Positions 13,201 through 26,855 are shown, counted from the stretch's first letter. The stretch is DNA of 64,000 nt from Antedon mediterranea (GCF_964355755.1 NC_092673.1:1679001-1743000), one strand, 5' to 3'. Notes: generated by a model from the letters alone, not told the origin. Translations and numbers: made by a program.

Positions 13201-16200
13201 GAACTTTACGCGCGCGTACACCGTAACATTTTTATCAGCTTTCAAACGCGCATTTAACGCGAGTAAAACGATGTAACTTTAGATGTCATCTTCGTTATAA
13301 CAATGTATTTCAATCATATTTTTAATTGTAGGCCTAAGCCTATAGCTATATATAAATTCATGTTTCCAATGTTTTTATTTCGAAAAAAACTGATCGTATA
13401 AATCTAACGTCAACTCAATAATAAGTCTATAGTGATTAAGTCAACTTAGCGACAAGATCAATTGTATTTAAAGTGTTTAAATCACGTCCACATTCCACCT
13501 GCTATTCTCTATCAACTGTAAAGTTTATAATTACCTTTGTTTTCTTTATTAGTTGATGATGTGTAATTTATTCAGTTTAAGATGTAATTATAGACAGCAA
13601 TTAGATTAACAACGAGGTAAGGCATCTATCACATGAACGTTTCAAAGCACAAGTCTACTGAAACTTGATCAAAAGCAATTAAACTTATAAAATTAACGCT
13701 GGGAAAAAAGCGACAAATCGAGAAAAAAAAATCAGAGACGTCGATAACACAACATTTAAAACGAGTTGGATTTCACTATCTTCATAGAAAACATATTATA
13801 AATATAGACACAGTTAAAGTGATATTTTGTACCTATTTATTTAAGTTTCTATTTTTACGGACTTAGATAAAAAAAAAACTGTAGGCCTATCGAATAATAA
13901 AAAAAGGGATTATTTTATGCAAATTAAATTTATATACATTTCTATTTTTACGGACTTTAGATTTTTTTAAATACTAAACTGTATCGAATAAAAAAATTTG
14001 ACTATTTTATGTTAATTAAATATATAGGCCTAATTGTGCATATATATATAATTATATATATAATATATTACAGTAAAGTAGTATTTAATAATTACGCTTG
14101 GTATATCGCGAGAAATGTTGTTGCACAATGCATGGTGGGAAGGAATTGTAAGCAAGTAAAAACAAATCCTGTAAAACGCAACGCGCGTACCTTCATCCCA
14201 TCATGCTTTGCGACGCTATTTGCGATAAACCCACTTTGAAAATGTTAACTTATAATTTAGTTCAAACATCGCTTATTAGGAGGTTGTTTGAGTTATGGTG
14301 TTATATCTGTATTGTACACCACGTGGATTCGATGTTTTTGACAATTATGGTTGTCATATTCCCAGTTCGTTAATTTTTCTTTTCACTTTATTTTACTTTT
14401 TTTGTTACTTTAAAAATCGTAAAAATGCATTTACCAAAATGGTGAATATTTTCTGAAGTTTTTAATTATTGTATAAAATATAGGCCTACGTTTCAATCGT
14501 GTGTATTTTATTTTTATATTTAAAGTATTATATTATGGAATACTTTGAGGAAAATGTTAGAATTTTAAGTTATACTAACTAGAGGGACTAATATGCGTGG
14601 AAAGGAACTGGCTACCCCTGGCCAAGGCTTAGTACAATGAGCTCCTAACATCTCATTCCCCTACGTTCAAAATAAACACGGGACTCACCTTACAATATAC
14701 TAATGTCAACATGCACATTTTTTTTTAATTAATTAGATATTTAAGCTATATTATGTTTACAGTTTTAAAATGTCAAATTCACTTATAAGCCCTCGATACT
14801 CTGGTTTTCAATTAACACAGCTCATTCGTGAGATGACGCTTGAATACAACGATTAGGCCGCCCTGATGATGTATGCTGTACATTAGAGGTTAGTGCGGTT
14901 GTATTCAAGATTACACTTGAGTTCATTTCGTCTAAATTCAAATATTAAAGATATATTGGCATCCGTAAATTTTTTTGTTGGATATGCCATTTTAATGTCA
15001 CGTAATAGTTATTCACATTAACTAAAAACTGGATCGGAACATTTTTTATTTCATTTCAAGCCAAAAATATATAAATGTTCTGTCAGACAATGGTTTTTTG
15101 TTAAAATTAACAGTTTCTTTTGTCTTTTTATAAGTTTATAAGTTATTTATTAAAACTGCAAAATGGCCTAATTTTTCCTGTTCTGGGGGGACAATACATC
15201 TTTAATCATTTTATACCCTTTTTTTTAAATCACAAAAATAATTAACTTATTTCAATAGAGTGACATAAGTTAATACATGCTAAGAGAGGGTTAAACTTTT
15301 GGTATTTTGGGGTTTATCAACTAATACCACCAACATTTGTAGTTTGTTTACCACGACTTGTTATATTATTTAACTATGTAATTTAACGCATTAATATAAT
15401 GTAATAAATGTTTCATGTTAGATGCAAGTTTTCTTCGAACCGATATAGAGGTAAACTCCGTAAATTCAGACCTGGTTTTTTAAAATATATATATTTCAAG
15501 CTGGACAAAAATTATTATATTTATCTAGCTTTGAAATATTTTATTAAATAAAAGAGACAACATGGGTTGATAATTTGGCTCCATCCTGATTAATGTTTCA
15601 TTAATACAGTCAAGGGGGAAATGGCAAAAGGCTTCATACTTTCTGGAGTTTTATCAGATAATCTATATTGTTTTCACAACTCTGTAACATGACCATAGTG
15701 CTGATTTTGCAATTTCCCCAACTAACTTTTCTTAAACAAATAGTTAAACACAAAACCGATTGTAAAATATCATTAGCCTACCTCCATTTAGTTCTTCTAT
15801 TTTGGAACCATGTTTTTACTTGGGCATCTGTCATTTTCAAAGCCTTTGCTAGCGATGCTCTCTCCGCCGATGCAAGGTACTTCTGCCGGTGAAAGCGCTT
15901 CTCTAACTCACAGATCTGAAGCCTAGAGAATGAAGTTCGTGGCTTTTTTCTTTTCGGTGGTGTTCTGTTTTGATACGGATGGCCTATCCGACGAGTTACT
16001 GTGGTTTTAAGAAAATATATTGCTTAACGGTAGAGAATTAAATTGTTTTTCAAATTTATTTTAAAACAAATGTATATTTTTCTCGTGAAAAAACAGCAAA
16101 AACAATCGATTACGTTATAGAATCTAAAATGTAGGCCCACATTCGGAAGCCAATACATTTTAAAATGTAAGCTTGAACACTGTATTTGGCCTATATGTGT

Positions 16201-19200
16201 ATTTATAAGGTATAAATATAACTTAAGTATGGTCTACATGGTCCTTGATTTTTATTTCTTTTATTGATTCATCGTATAATATTAATTCGTTACATATATA
16301 CATCTATTCAAATACAATACGGGTCCTTGATAATATTAAGACAACAAATTATGATTTTCATACGACAATCTTGCTATCCGTTTTGGTATGATTGACGTAA
16401 GTATTCCATTTAAATCAGGACGCAATAATATCGAAAAATGAATTTATTCATACGTCTTTAAATTTGAATAACTAAGAAACCAAGTCTCCATGTATATACT
16501 ATCAACAGTTTAAAGCACCATTAAGGTCTGATACATCATCGTTAAATCTACCAGGTCAATCGAAGTATCTCATTTTCAAATACAACACTTGGATAATAAT
16601 GCTATTAAGAAGATAAAGTATAGAAAATTAGCTATTTATATTCATAGTCAATATACATAGTTGGAAATTCACAAGTTTAGCACTTTTAACTACGACTAAA
16701 GATCTCATTTAAGAGTCACATTAACAGCATTATTTAACAGGCTATTTATGTCGAACTGAATCCAATAAGGCAAGAAGTAGATATTAACATGGTAAACGTT
16801 TTGCTGAAAAAGGTTTACATTTAGCTCGTGACCTATGGAGGAATAAACCCCACATAAAGTGTATTATAATTATATACACCATGTATCTATTTTATTTATT
16901 TCTTTTGAGGCGTGGAACCACCAGTTTTATTCAATCATCAACAACACTTTAAAATTGGTTAATGAATATTTTTTTATCTCGCTGTTATACTTTTTTTTCG
17001 TTATTTTCTTATATTTTCTTCATTCCTTAATATATAATTAAACTATTTTAATCAGTTATATTTGTATATTTATTTTACTTCTTAATTTTTGTTACAATGT
17101 TGTTGCTATCTTATTATCATCATTATTATTATCATCATTATTATTATCATCATTATTATTATCATCATTATTGTTATCATCATTATTATTATCATCATTT
17201 TTATTATCATTATTAATAACTATGTTATGTTGTTATTATTTGTCTTCGAAAATCGTATATTCTACGTTTTTCATATTCCATTTCCAATCTCTATTCTTTA
17301 TCGCTATCATTCTCTATACAGATTACTGGTGTAAGGACACATTGCAAGATGCAATTTTAGGAAGTTGTGTTAATAAGTATAATATTGAATGTCCAAATAC
17401 AAAACCTATATTTACCAGCCATTACATGTTGTACGATTAATCAATTAACATAGGCTATTATTACAATATGAATATCTATGCTACTAAAGTGAATACAATT
17501 AAAATTGATTTAATATTTTGATTTAACATTTTATAATGAAATTATAATTCGTTTCGATGTACACGTCTTTTTATATTACAATACAAGGTTTATTTTGCTT
17601 ATGGGAAGTTAGAACGAAATCTGTTTCACCACATATCTGTTTTTTTTTTGTGGTTTAGTTTTCCACCTTGATTTAACATTCTAAAATGGAACCTATGTTA
17701 TGGTTGCATCTAATGCGGGAAGTTATAATAGTTATACAGACCGCCTAACCCAAAGACGCCACCCTCAATAACCCTTAATCCTAAATAATGGTGCCTCGAT
17801 ACAAAATTACTATTACTCTTAGAGAAAATTAATTTGAAACACTACCAAAACAAACTTATAATAATCGTTTTTATTAATTATCTAAATCAATCAAACCAGA
17901 GATATACCAAACTGCTTTTGTTCAAGTGCTTCATCTTTATATAGTACGGCACATGTACGGTAGTGATGTGAAAGTTGATAACATCGAAGTGCATAACAGC
18001 CATTAAGATGCAGCTTGGCACCAAGAGGCCACTTAAGCAGTAAACATATGGGTTGCAAAATAAATTAAGGAAATCAAAGACACAATTTATGTCAGGAAAA
18101 TCATAAACCTAAAACATTATTATCTTTGAATTATAACATCAGACAGTTTGTCCTAATTTGTAAACAATTTAAATTTACCAGGCACCAGGTGACAAGCTAA
18201 TTTGCATAATGTAATTTTAGGCAGGCAGTTAAGGTTATATCTGTTAATAACCTCTGTGTATATTCGTATATATTATGTTTCTTTCATGCATTCATTTTAG
18301 TTGGTCAAAATCATTTTCAACATGTATACATCAACAAGAAAAATACACATAAAATGGAGTTAAAATGGTATAAAACTGCAATAACATAAAAAGCAGAAAA
18401 GCGTGAGTTAAAATATTGAAAAAATACAGTCATAAAGATTATGGTAACAAATGTTTAAAAGGAGATGCAAATGCATTAAAAATATTGTTTTCAGAATAGT
18501 TTTCATTTTTAATTTATAAAAAACCCAATACGAATTTACCAATGCCCTTTGAATACATTACAAAAAATATATTTCTAAAATAACAAAATTATTCAAATTA
18601 ATTAATAATTAGTTTACTAGAATAGTGTAGTACAGAATAGTTCTATTAATATATCAATTTGCACACAAATATGAAAAGCATAAGCTAATACGAATCTATG
18701 TTTGCAATTATCAATGTTTGCAAAAAAAGGTATTTTTAAAATTAAAAAATGATTCAAATTAATTATTTTTTTATAGTATACTACTTGTTATCAGTAGTTT
18801 TATTAATTTGCAAATAAAACAAACATAAATATCAGGCTTATGATTGTCCACTGTTTGACATTAGGAAATATTTATTTACCATATACACAATTTTTAAACA
18901 TTCATTTTATGTAACACAATTATTTAAATAGATTAATTAACTTCTATTGTAAGTGTAGCATAGAAAAATATAAGAACATTGTTGAAAAAAGAGGTAATAT
19001 GGAATACAAAGTGGATTTACAAGATTTAAAATGTTACTGATAAGTTGATCAAATTAACAAAAATTTTATAATGAAAATAATATGATTTTATGGTGAAAAT
19101 GATATTAATGTAAATAAAAGTGGTGTTTACGCGACAAAAGAGAACAAAAAAAACTTCTAATTAGTTTGTTTGTTTGTGCCTGATGCATTTTTCAATGGTT

Positions 19201-20680
19201 CGTCCTGGTAGAATAGACTCAATTCATTATCTGTATTATTTCACAGACGTTCAAATGCATATCTTTGCATTAACGTTACAAAGGCAATCGTTTCGTTACC
19301 ACCACTTATCCAAACGATGTATTGCATCGTGTTTATGACTTCCTAATCTCATTTGACAAAATATGAAAGTAATGACAATTATTCTCATCGTAGTTTAGAC
19401 ATGTAAAGAAATGCTGTTATTAGGAATGTCCGAAACACAGAATAATAGACCGAAACTTGATGCAGTTTCTGGCCTAACATCAACCTCATTGCATACTTTA
19501 ACGTGTTAGGCCCTCCATACGGTATAGCGAATTGGGAAGTTAGCGCAGTAATAATAATACTATGAACCAACATACAATTATGCACTGTAATTTTGTAATT
19601 ATTTATTTTGTTACAAAATTATGGTTACATAAATTTGTAATTAATTTTGTTTTAAATGTTTTCCTAATGTTTTATGTAAAGAAATTATTTTAAATTTGTA
19701 AATGAATCTAGAAATTAGACTTATACTTATGTCAATACTTATTATACATCGTACATGGTAGCAACAACGTATACCGTAGACATGTATACAGGAAAATTAT
19801 AATGTACTTAATTTATTTAATTCTTTTCTAAATATCATTTAAAACATTTAATTATCAAAACAATTTATAGTGTACATCTGAGATCTATTTTTACTGATGA
19901 CTATGCATGTGTCTATAGGCGTATTAATACATAATTGTATATGATACATCATCTTAATTAATAATTAAGAGGAGAAAATTAATTAAATAATGTGGTTTAA
20001 TTTGTTATTATAATAAACAATAAGGTCAAACATACCTAAACGTACATACATTACATTAGCATTGTATAAACTATTATTAACTATGTATATTTACGACCTA
20101 TGGTACTAAGGTACTATTTATCTGTTAACATTTATTCGTAGCAATGTTTGTTCAAATAATAATAATTGAAACAATGTTTGTATAGGCCTACAATAATCAT
20201 AGGAATTACAAATTGCTTCAATATAATGTTTCTAACCAAGTAAAATGCATGGTTATAAATAGAGATATTTTTGTTTGTTAAATAATGTATATTGCACACT
20301 TTTAATGATTAAAATATTAACGAACCTGTTAGTCTTTCTTTTGCTAGACGTCTACTTTCCATCCACGGGAAGACTGCAGGGAACGGGATCTGGAGGCTGG
20401 GAATGGGACGATGTGCAGGAACACGAATGACAGCGGCGGCACAGTTCAAAGCATTGGCACTAGATGAAGGTGGTGATAGGCCTAGACTGATCTGAGGTAC
20501 ATGGATAAACGAAAAGGTTGGTCTATTCAATCTGTTAACCATTTCTTCTTCTTCTTCTTTATATGCATCTGGTTTACTTAAAATACTTTTAATGCTGAAT
20601 GGTAGTTTATCTGCAGTTTTTATTTCCCCAGTTTGTGGGATATCGTCCGTTTCGTCGCTAGATTCGAACCGATCATCCAT
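10038..20680 (-). CDS. tlx: Tlx homeobox transcription factor (clawless/C15/Hox11 family), three exons
   Basis: Joined exons 20680-20326, 15998-15782 and 10272-10038 give 268 residues, close to vertebrate TLX proteins (about 284-330). The N-terminal eh1-like motif is LPFSIKSIL (26-34), a Groucho corepressor binding type. The TLX hallmark VIRVPAHRP lies at 84-92 and the Pbx-type hexapeptide FPWMES at 104-109. [13 protein letters not shown] leads into the homeodomain (about 135-194), which has Thr47 in KTWFQNRR, the TLX-specific residue. [11 protein letters not shown] follows, with [14 protein letters not shown] near the C-terminus. Intron 1 is phase 1 just before the homeodomain. Intron 2 splits homeodomain codon 57. 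I chose the ATG at 20680 for its good context (AAAATGG). An in-frame ATG at 20767 would add 29 residues; the open frame from 20794 starts with TTG. The nuclear factor specifies neurons, distal appendage or gut mesoderm in known animals; its role here is inferred. Confidence 0.96.
11884..12150. repeat. 71-bp tandem repeat, about four copies
   Basis: CAGTGTAAACGCAATCTTGT recurs at 11961, 12032 and 12103, a spacing of 71 bp. A more diverged copy (CAGTGTGAACACAGTAATTG) begins at 11893, and a truncated one follows near 12143. Each unit ends TTTGTAGACGATTACTTC. It lies within tlx intron 2. Confidence 0.92.
12781..12822. repeat. Perfect 13-bp-stem hairpin
   Basis: TAAGTTGCTTAAT (12781-12793) is followed after 16 bases by its reverse complement ATTAAGCAACTTA (12810-12822). 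It lies inside tlx intron 2. It may be a small MITE remnant, a cruciform or a structured RNA element. Nothing further can be told from sequence. Confidence 0.8.
13848..14030. repeat. Two-copy imperfect duplication, about 90 bp
   Basis: TATTTTTACGGACTT begins at about 13849 and again at about 13941. Each is followed by ACTGT...ATCGAATAA...ATTATTTTATG-like sequence and a TAGGCCTA. It is intronic, and appears to be a simple tandem duplication that has diverged. Confidence 0.7.
14590..14666 (+). mobile_element. Truncated SINE 3' part
   Basis: GCGTGGAAAGGAACTG, CTTAGTACAATGAGCTCCTA and CTCATTCCCCTA match, in the same order, the 3' part of the SINE at 56806-57012 read on its minus strand. The tRNA-derived head is missing here. 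It lies in tlx intron 2, opposite to the gene. Confidence 0.8.
15782..15998 (-). CDS. tlx: tlx exon 2 (most of the homeodomain)
   Basis: 217 bp from acceptor ACCACAG|TAACTC to donor TGGAG|GTAGGC. With the G from exon 1 it encodes [19 protein letters not shown] and homeodomain positions 1-56 plus two bases of codon 57. Helix 3 reads [14 protein letters not shown]. This exon has no in-frame ATG near its start, so a simple ATG-based search misses it. Confidence 0.97.
17110..17216. repeat. ATT/ATC microsatellite
   Basis: A run of TTATTATCATCA-type 12-bp higher-order units with period 3. It produces a poly-Ile-like open frame (17089-17334 plus) that is not a gene. Confidence 0.93.
19104..19152 (+). 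repeat. Dispersed repeat, copy 1
   Basis: AATGTAAATAAAAGTGGTGT and the following TTACGCGACAAAAGA have a close match at 39824-39866 in the same orientation. The AATAAA-like core suggests the 3' tail of a retroelement or UTR-derived repeat, but no coding part is visible. Confidence 0.55.
20326..20680 (-). CDS. tlx: tlx exon 1 (coding part)
   Basis: Encodes residues 1-118 with the eh1-like motif, a run of five Glu (42-46), the VIRVPAHRP block and [15 protein letters not shown]. The donor is ACAG|GTTCGT, in phase 1. Reading through the donor meets a stop within a few codons. The frame stays open upstream to 20794. Confidence 0.94.
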
Positions 20681-20905
20681 TTTCGTTCGACAAATTCCTT
20701 CCTTGTGTTTAAAAAAAGTTATTTTTTGATTGTCGTCTCTCCGTACATCAATCGATTTCAACGTCATCAACTTAAACACTTGTAATATGTGCAAACTATT
20801 AACTATTTCTCGTCAACATCGTATTCATAGGGTATTTATGTCAATACTTCTGATTGGTTGGTTTTGACTTTTGACACAGAAACATCGTCGGATCATTCAA
20901 CCAAT
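20681..20905 (-). promoter_or_regulatory. Likely tlx 5' UTR and promoter
   Basis: On the minus strand a TATA-like CATAAATAC lies at 20832-20840, with CCAAT at 20853-20857 just upstream and a second CCAAT in the other orientation at 20901-20905. This spacing puts transcription start near 20805, about 125 bases upstream of the preferred ATG at 20680. It also leaves too little leader for a start near 20794. The assignment rests on motifs only. Confidence 0.45.
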
Positions 20906-22110
20906 CACAACGCTTACAAATCAATAGTAACGCTCATTAATCAGCACTATGTATGATATGACAACTTTCAATTTCTCAAAAAAAAAAAAATTAAAATCAC
21001 AGATTAATAATCCGCCTCAAATGAAAATTGCGGAATACGTGATCCTTACGAGACCTTGTCCCGGTTGCATACTCCCAATCTTATTGTGCGTAGGCCTAAG
21101 CTGTTACTGGTTTTACGCGCGGTTTCGGGCCGCGTTCAATTTTCATATACTTTAGGCCTAAATGCTAAATGATAGTCTGCTTAACATGAGTAGAATGGTG
21201 AATATCTATCATCATTGAAATAAACAATTTTAAATGCTATCACGACGGTCAAGTTGATGCCCGTATGTAAACAATGTTTATGAAATGTCTGTCGGCGTTT
21301 AATTTAAGCGCCTACACTTGCATAGACACACGATGGAGCCTACATATTTAACTCGCGTTGTTTCAAATTGTTTATATTATTTTGAAATGGTAGAGCAAAT
21401 TGTTTGCATAGAACATGTTTCTAATCACCTACTGTGTATATTACACCAAAGAATTATCACTTCACTTGACAACTCGATAGAAAATGGGAGTTATTTCGCC
21501 TGTCATTGCGTACAACTAAACACACACAAAAAAAAACCCAGTCAATTTTGTCACACCAAACTTGTTCACCCAAGGTTCTTTCGTTTATAAATACGCGCGA
21601 AATAAAATACATAGGCATATGATGATAATATAAGGAAATTCCACACCATGCGTTTGGTATTAATTTTCTGTTTAGCGTGATAAATGGACCAATTTCATAT
21701 TTTATTAATTAGGAAGATGCTCGGCGATCCGAATCAGATTTATGAGAAGGCGTGAAGATCCTAGGCGTGAGACGAGTCGTGTTAGGATCGGTCATATTAA
21801 GGGTTCACTTAATTCATATTATATCTTCATTATTCATACGCCTATAACTGACTTGTGTATAGGTTTACATACGAAGGATGATTTAGAAATAAATTATTTA
21901 CAGATCACCGATAATGTAAGCGAATGTGACTTTGATTGCTAAAGTAAAATGATATTTCATTTTAAATAACATTTTTTTAAATCACAGCATTTAGTCAATC
22001 TGAACAATGTGTTCTAGAAAATTGAGTCTATAGGCTTTAAGTATTATTATTATTATTTTAATAGGTCAAACAGAAAACATTCTTCCAAATAATGATTCAA
22101 TCTTTTGTTC

Positions 22111-22240
22111 AGCTCTGTCTACACTATCAAACTAGTTTGACAATAAAGTGCGATGCGCTTAAATATGGTGGTGAATTATGTTCAAATATGGTAGTGATAT
22201 GACATCATCGTTTCCATATGGGCACATCACATAAAGTTTC
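22111..22240. mobile_element. MITE family A, copy 1 (one end)
   Basis: Begins AGCTCTGTCTACACTATCAA followed by ACTAGTTTGACAATAAAGTG. It shares the internal block AAATATGGTAGTGATATGAC and ATCATCG with the copies at 26856 and 35617. The right inverted end is not clear. Confidence 0.75.
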
Positions 22241-24857
22241 ATATTTGAGATACTAGAGTATGAGAGTAAGAGATTGGTAATACTAACCCTACCCGGTGTA
22301 TATGCGAGGATTTAGAACTCTCAATTTCCCAAAAAATTTTACAAAAGTATAAAATGGTTTAACTTTTGAATCAAATTGCGTCATTTAAATCTGCCATCTG
22401 ACCCGCCATTTTGTAACTCTATTTCCATCCATTATAAAGCGTTACTTTGGTCTCGCTTCACGAATAAGGTTAAGATGGGTAACTCTTAATTGCACTGTAT
22501 TCTCTATAAGTATGTGATAGATATGTCACGCTTTGCTAATAACCAAAGTGACACACTCGCCAACAGGGCAATAGCACTCACTTTTAATGAGTTTTCTATC
22601 TAAACTGTTAAACCACTTCGTTACAATATTTTGTTAAATGTCTTCGAAAATAAACATTAACGTTGGGTACTTAGGAGAAAGAGCGGCGTCATATTGTCCC
22701 AGATTCTTTTTTTTTTTTCATAGGACAACACAAAGCATTCATAAACGCATCTTAGTTAAACGGCTGTCCCCAGAGACTAGTTATCATTAGTAAATCGTTG
22801 AGATGTAATTAGTAGTTATCAGATAGCTGGTGATATTTAACGGCTCAATTTATTTCTTGTTTGGTTCATTTAAGATAATTAATGAGTACCTGTCCACGTA
22901 AGAGTTAAATACAGGCCACTTGAGCAGGCTATCTTTAACAATAATAATAAAACGAACCTTTTCAAAACAATGTCTGTTACGATATGAAAGCCCAGTGGAG
23001 AATACAAAGCTTAAATGGAATAAACGGATATCTACTAATCATTATGGTATTTACTTATTAAATAATCAATTCGATTTATTTCTTGATTTACATATCATCG
23101 GAAATTAGACTAACGCGTAAAAGTACGTATTGCGCACGCGTCGTTGCTAATTGTACCACGTGATGGTTGTTTAAGAACTGAGACACGATTATTTGGTCTT
23201 ACGAAGAGCTTTTAAAATTGATTTATTAAACCAATCAATGGTTAGTTAATTTCAATATGCAACATATTACATTCAGATATGAGAGATCATGGTAAATCGA
23301 TATAAAAACAAACTTAACTGCTCTGTAAAACTTCTTTAAATACTCGCAGCAGAGATTTCTTTCCGAATATTGAATATATAATCTTTATTTTAAAACTCCC
23401 TTAATGCTATCACCTGTCTAGATTTTGCCGTTCGTTTGTGTTTATTTTTCCGGTTTTATTTATAAGTATCGTTTGTGAATAATTGTCGCTATACGACTTG
23501 AATACGTCGGTGTATGTTTTACGCCCGTCCAAACTTTTGGGCCTCTTTTGGGGTCGAAACCGACAAAATAAGTGATTATATTTTATATAAAGATAGTTTT
23601 TATTTATACAAGCAGCCGCTTTAAGATTTTATGTCAATTTTTTACGCTTCGATTAGTTTCATATCGTTTTTTTTTATTTTCGTTATTTTTACAGTGAATT
23701 TTGATCCCAAGTGACATAAGCGTGTATTTAAGTATATGTATAGTTAACTTGACTTTTCTTCATAATTAGCATCTACTGCTGAATTGACAATTGGAGGTTT
23801 GATATATGTATATGGTGCCGTCGTATCATTAATGTTATCAACTTAATATCGTTATCATCGTCATGGTAATCATATAATAGAACCGCTGTTACCGGGACAC
23901 CTTTAGGACCCAACAACGTATCTCCCGGGGAAGCCCCGTGAATAAGGTCGTTTATTCCACTACGATACCACATTTTACGCTAAATTGTGAACTTAAGCAA
24001 CCAAAAATCATTAGAAAGTGGTTATTAATTCAATTGTTTCTTTAACTACAAAACGATTGTAATAGCATTTCAATAGATTAGTCCGCAGCAGCTGAAATTA
24101 CAAACAATATAAAGACAAACGAAAATACACAGTTCGTTGTCCACTACAATTCATTACAATAGTCAATCGGTCTACGAAACTCCTTTACACCAAATACAAC
24201 ATGCTAAAAATTATTCCACTTCTGTGTTGTGTAAGTTAATTATCATAGTGCATTGTTTTGTCTGTTGTTGACGAACCGTCATTTACGGCGAGTCTGGGTT
24301 ATAGCAGCAAATATGACGATTATAAATCCATCGATCATAATAATCATTTGTCGCGGCCAAATTTGTTTTTGTCATTGAATTTTGGACGGAAGTGTAACGA
24401 ATTGATTTATTACACAAAGTGTATTGTTCTAAGTTTATTTATTACCAGGCGCTTAAGGGGACGCGCGTGCTTAGCAAGGACAGCGCCCGGTAGTCGCGCG
24501 CGTTCTAAATTCATTATTTTGATTTATACCAACAATAATATTTGCAATCAATCATAGCTTGTACAAAAATAATAAAATGGTCACCTACTTTTATCTGTTT
24601 TTTTTTTTATTGGAAATTAAACAGTTTGTGGTATGACAAGTTGTTACACTGAATCACAATATCAAATAATCCAAGAAAAAAAGTTATTTAGAAAATGTAT
24701 TTTAATAATTTGTTTGACGTATAGTACGCTATCATACGAACATAAAACATTTATCAATAATGTTTTCCAAAAACTTGGTATGGGTTAATAATAATTATAA
24801 TAGGCCTAATAAATAAATTTAAAAAATATTTTATAAATTATCTATTTATCAATTGAT

Positions 24858-24995
24858 CCTGAGAGGAGCGAATTCGGCACTTCTATTTAAACGTCAACTT
24901 AAAACTTTTCTTTTTAATTAATTACTAAGTATTGTTAGGGTGCCATATAAAAATCTGTATTGGTACTTTAGTAGTATCAAATAAAGTGATCTTTT
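24858..24995 (+). mobile_element. Possible non-LTR retrotransposon 3' remnant
   Basis: A plus-strand frame reads NSALLFKRQLKTFLF, a pattern common at the very C-terminus of LINE reverse transcriptases. It is followed by an AT-rich tail with AATAAA near 24980. No reverse transcriptase core is visible, so this could be chance. Confidence 0.25.
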
Positions 24996-25721
24996 GTTGT
25001 AAAAGGGTAGGCCGCCTCCTAACTTGAAAATAGAACAAAAAAAAGAAGTTAAGTGGATTACAAAATGTCTTATTAATTAAATATTCATATTCTAACCTAT
25101 TTAATTAAGTCAAAATGAAAAAAAAAAACATTTTAATTTAATAACCTAATTTTATTCACTTGGTGTCAGTGTAAGTTACACAAACGTGTAAAGCATGACT
25201 CCAGTCTAGAAGGACAAAAAATGTATTTAAAATGAAAAGACGATTACAATTACATCACAATTGATTAAATTTAGGTAAAATTAAATAAGTATTTGAATAA
25301 TTAATAATATAATATCAAGTAAATTGTAACTAGATCTCTTAGTCTGTCAATGAACACATTGTCATTGAACTCGGTTTTAAAAAGTGACAATGATATCGAG
25401 AAAAAAAACTTAAAACAAAGAGATATCGTACATACAGATACCTCCTCGGTAAAAGGGTTGTCGATATAAAATATCATTTTTCTTATCGATTTATTCATTA
25501 AAAAAATATGTATACTGTATTAAACAACTTTAATTTCATTTATGTACTTGTTTTATATTTATTTTATTATCAATAAACCACAGCATTTAGGTGTTAATTT
25601 ATAAATGACAGTAATTAATAAATACGAACTTTGAAATGATAACCATTAATTTGGCTGAACTCACAAAACACACAAAAAAAACTATCTGACTGGAAGCACA
25701 ATCTGGTTACACATTAATACC

Positions 25722-25742
25722 GCCCTCTTGCGGTAACCAAAA
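25722..25742. repeat. Short inverted repeat
   Basis: TACCGC and GCGGTA flank CCTCTT, forming a six-base-pair stem with a six-base loop. It is probably a chance or transposon-end remnant. Confidence 0.4.
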
Positions 25743-26855
25743 TATATTAAACTTATTACAGGATGCTGACAGTTCACCATCATGGGTCTAATAATCCTAT
25801 AAACATTTTGTCATATTCATATTTTTAGAGATAAATGCAAATTAAATGATATTAATTTTTTCCGTTATTAAATTCCAAAATCAGATTACAGAAAAAAAAA
25901 ATACGGTTGCCGGATCTGAATTTAAAATACAACACAGTAAAAAGCTAAATTAAAAGTTCAGTAAAGATTACATTGCTTTATTTATATAAAATAATCATTA
26001 ATTAATGTATATAATAAATAATATTAATAATCTGTCACAATAAGTTTAATTCGTTATTTAAAAAAGTAGCCTAAATGTTGAATATGTCTTAGATAGTATT
26101 CACTGAAGCCATGCATACGTTGTATTTCCCAGCGGTCTCACCTACATACGATTTTAATAAATAAGCTATATGATTGCAAATGAATATGTTTTTATCAATA
26201 GAAACAAAATAAAAAGGGCCTACACTCCATAATTATGAACATTTTACCTATAATGCAACATTTTGTCGTAAAGAATGTGTTTGGTCAGAAGGGGGCGCCA
26301 TACGACTATTTTATATCAATTTCGTATTTTTTCAGTTCTATCAATTAAATTAAAAGTGTTGTATTGGGTAGAACCAAACAATCAATCTGTAATTATGCCC
26401 ACTACTCTGAATTTATTACTAAATCCGTTTTATTGATTTTAATTGACATAGATGGTTTCATTAGGAGGGTTTAAAACACATTAACTTCGAAATAACTGCT
26501 AATGACCGAAAACACCATAGATTGTAATTCTCTTTCTTCTTGTCTCACAATTGCCAATAAAACCCTAACACATCCTGAATGCTTGTGACATTCACACCCA
26601 TCGAATTCAGAACCAGCTTAGTACCGACTTAATGTTTTATGGGTACTAATCCGTTAAGTGTAACCCAAAGGAAGTGATCTTGTAGGCCTAGTGTTGTTAC
26701 ACCTGAAGTGAAAGATAATGGCAGTGCACACCTGACCACAGCAGGGTGTACCTATTTTAAAAGGATGGGGTGTTAGGCCTACGGATTTTTAAATTCCTTT
26801 GCATATATGTTTACAACCAATTATTATTATTATAGTTTGTGTCTCTTTTTATTTT

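Larger units (their letters stand above)
10273..15781 (-). other. tlx intron 2 (5.5 kb)
   Basis: Bounded by GTAGGC at the donor and TTTTTAG at the acceptor. It holds a 71-bp tandem repeat, a 13-bp-stem hairpin, a local duplication and a SINE tail, listed separately. No other exon was recognised. The minus-strand frame at 10754-10984 and the plus-strand frame at 12195-12386 show no known motifs. Confidence 0.85.
15999..20325 (-). other. tlx intron 1 (4.3 kb)
   Basis: Bounded by a GTTCGT donor and an ACCACAG acceptor. It is AT-rich and contains an ATT/ATC microsatellite at 17110-17215 and, near 19108, one copy of a dispersed repeat. The minus-strand frame 19385-19585 is not recognised. No further exon was seen. 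Confidence 0.85.

Noticed and set aside
17089-17440. Poly-Ile membrane-like protein
   Set aside because: Produced by an ATT/ATC microsatellite in tlx intron 1.
20681-20794. N-terminal extension of tlx to 20794
   Set aside because: The first codon is TTG, not ATG, and it lies within about 10 bases of the predicted transcription start. The ATG at 20680 has better context.
23773-24557. Two unrecognised frames (23773-23973 minus, 24258-24557 plus)
   Set aside because: No domain, splice context or repeat evidence; lengths are within chance expectation.
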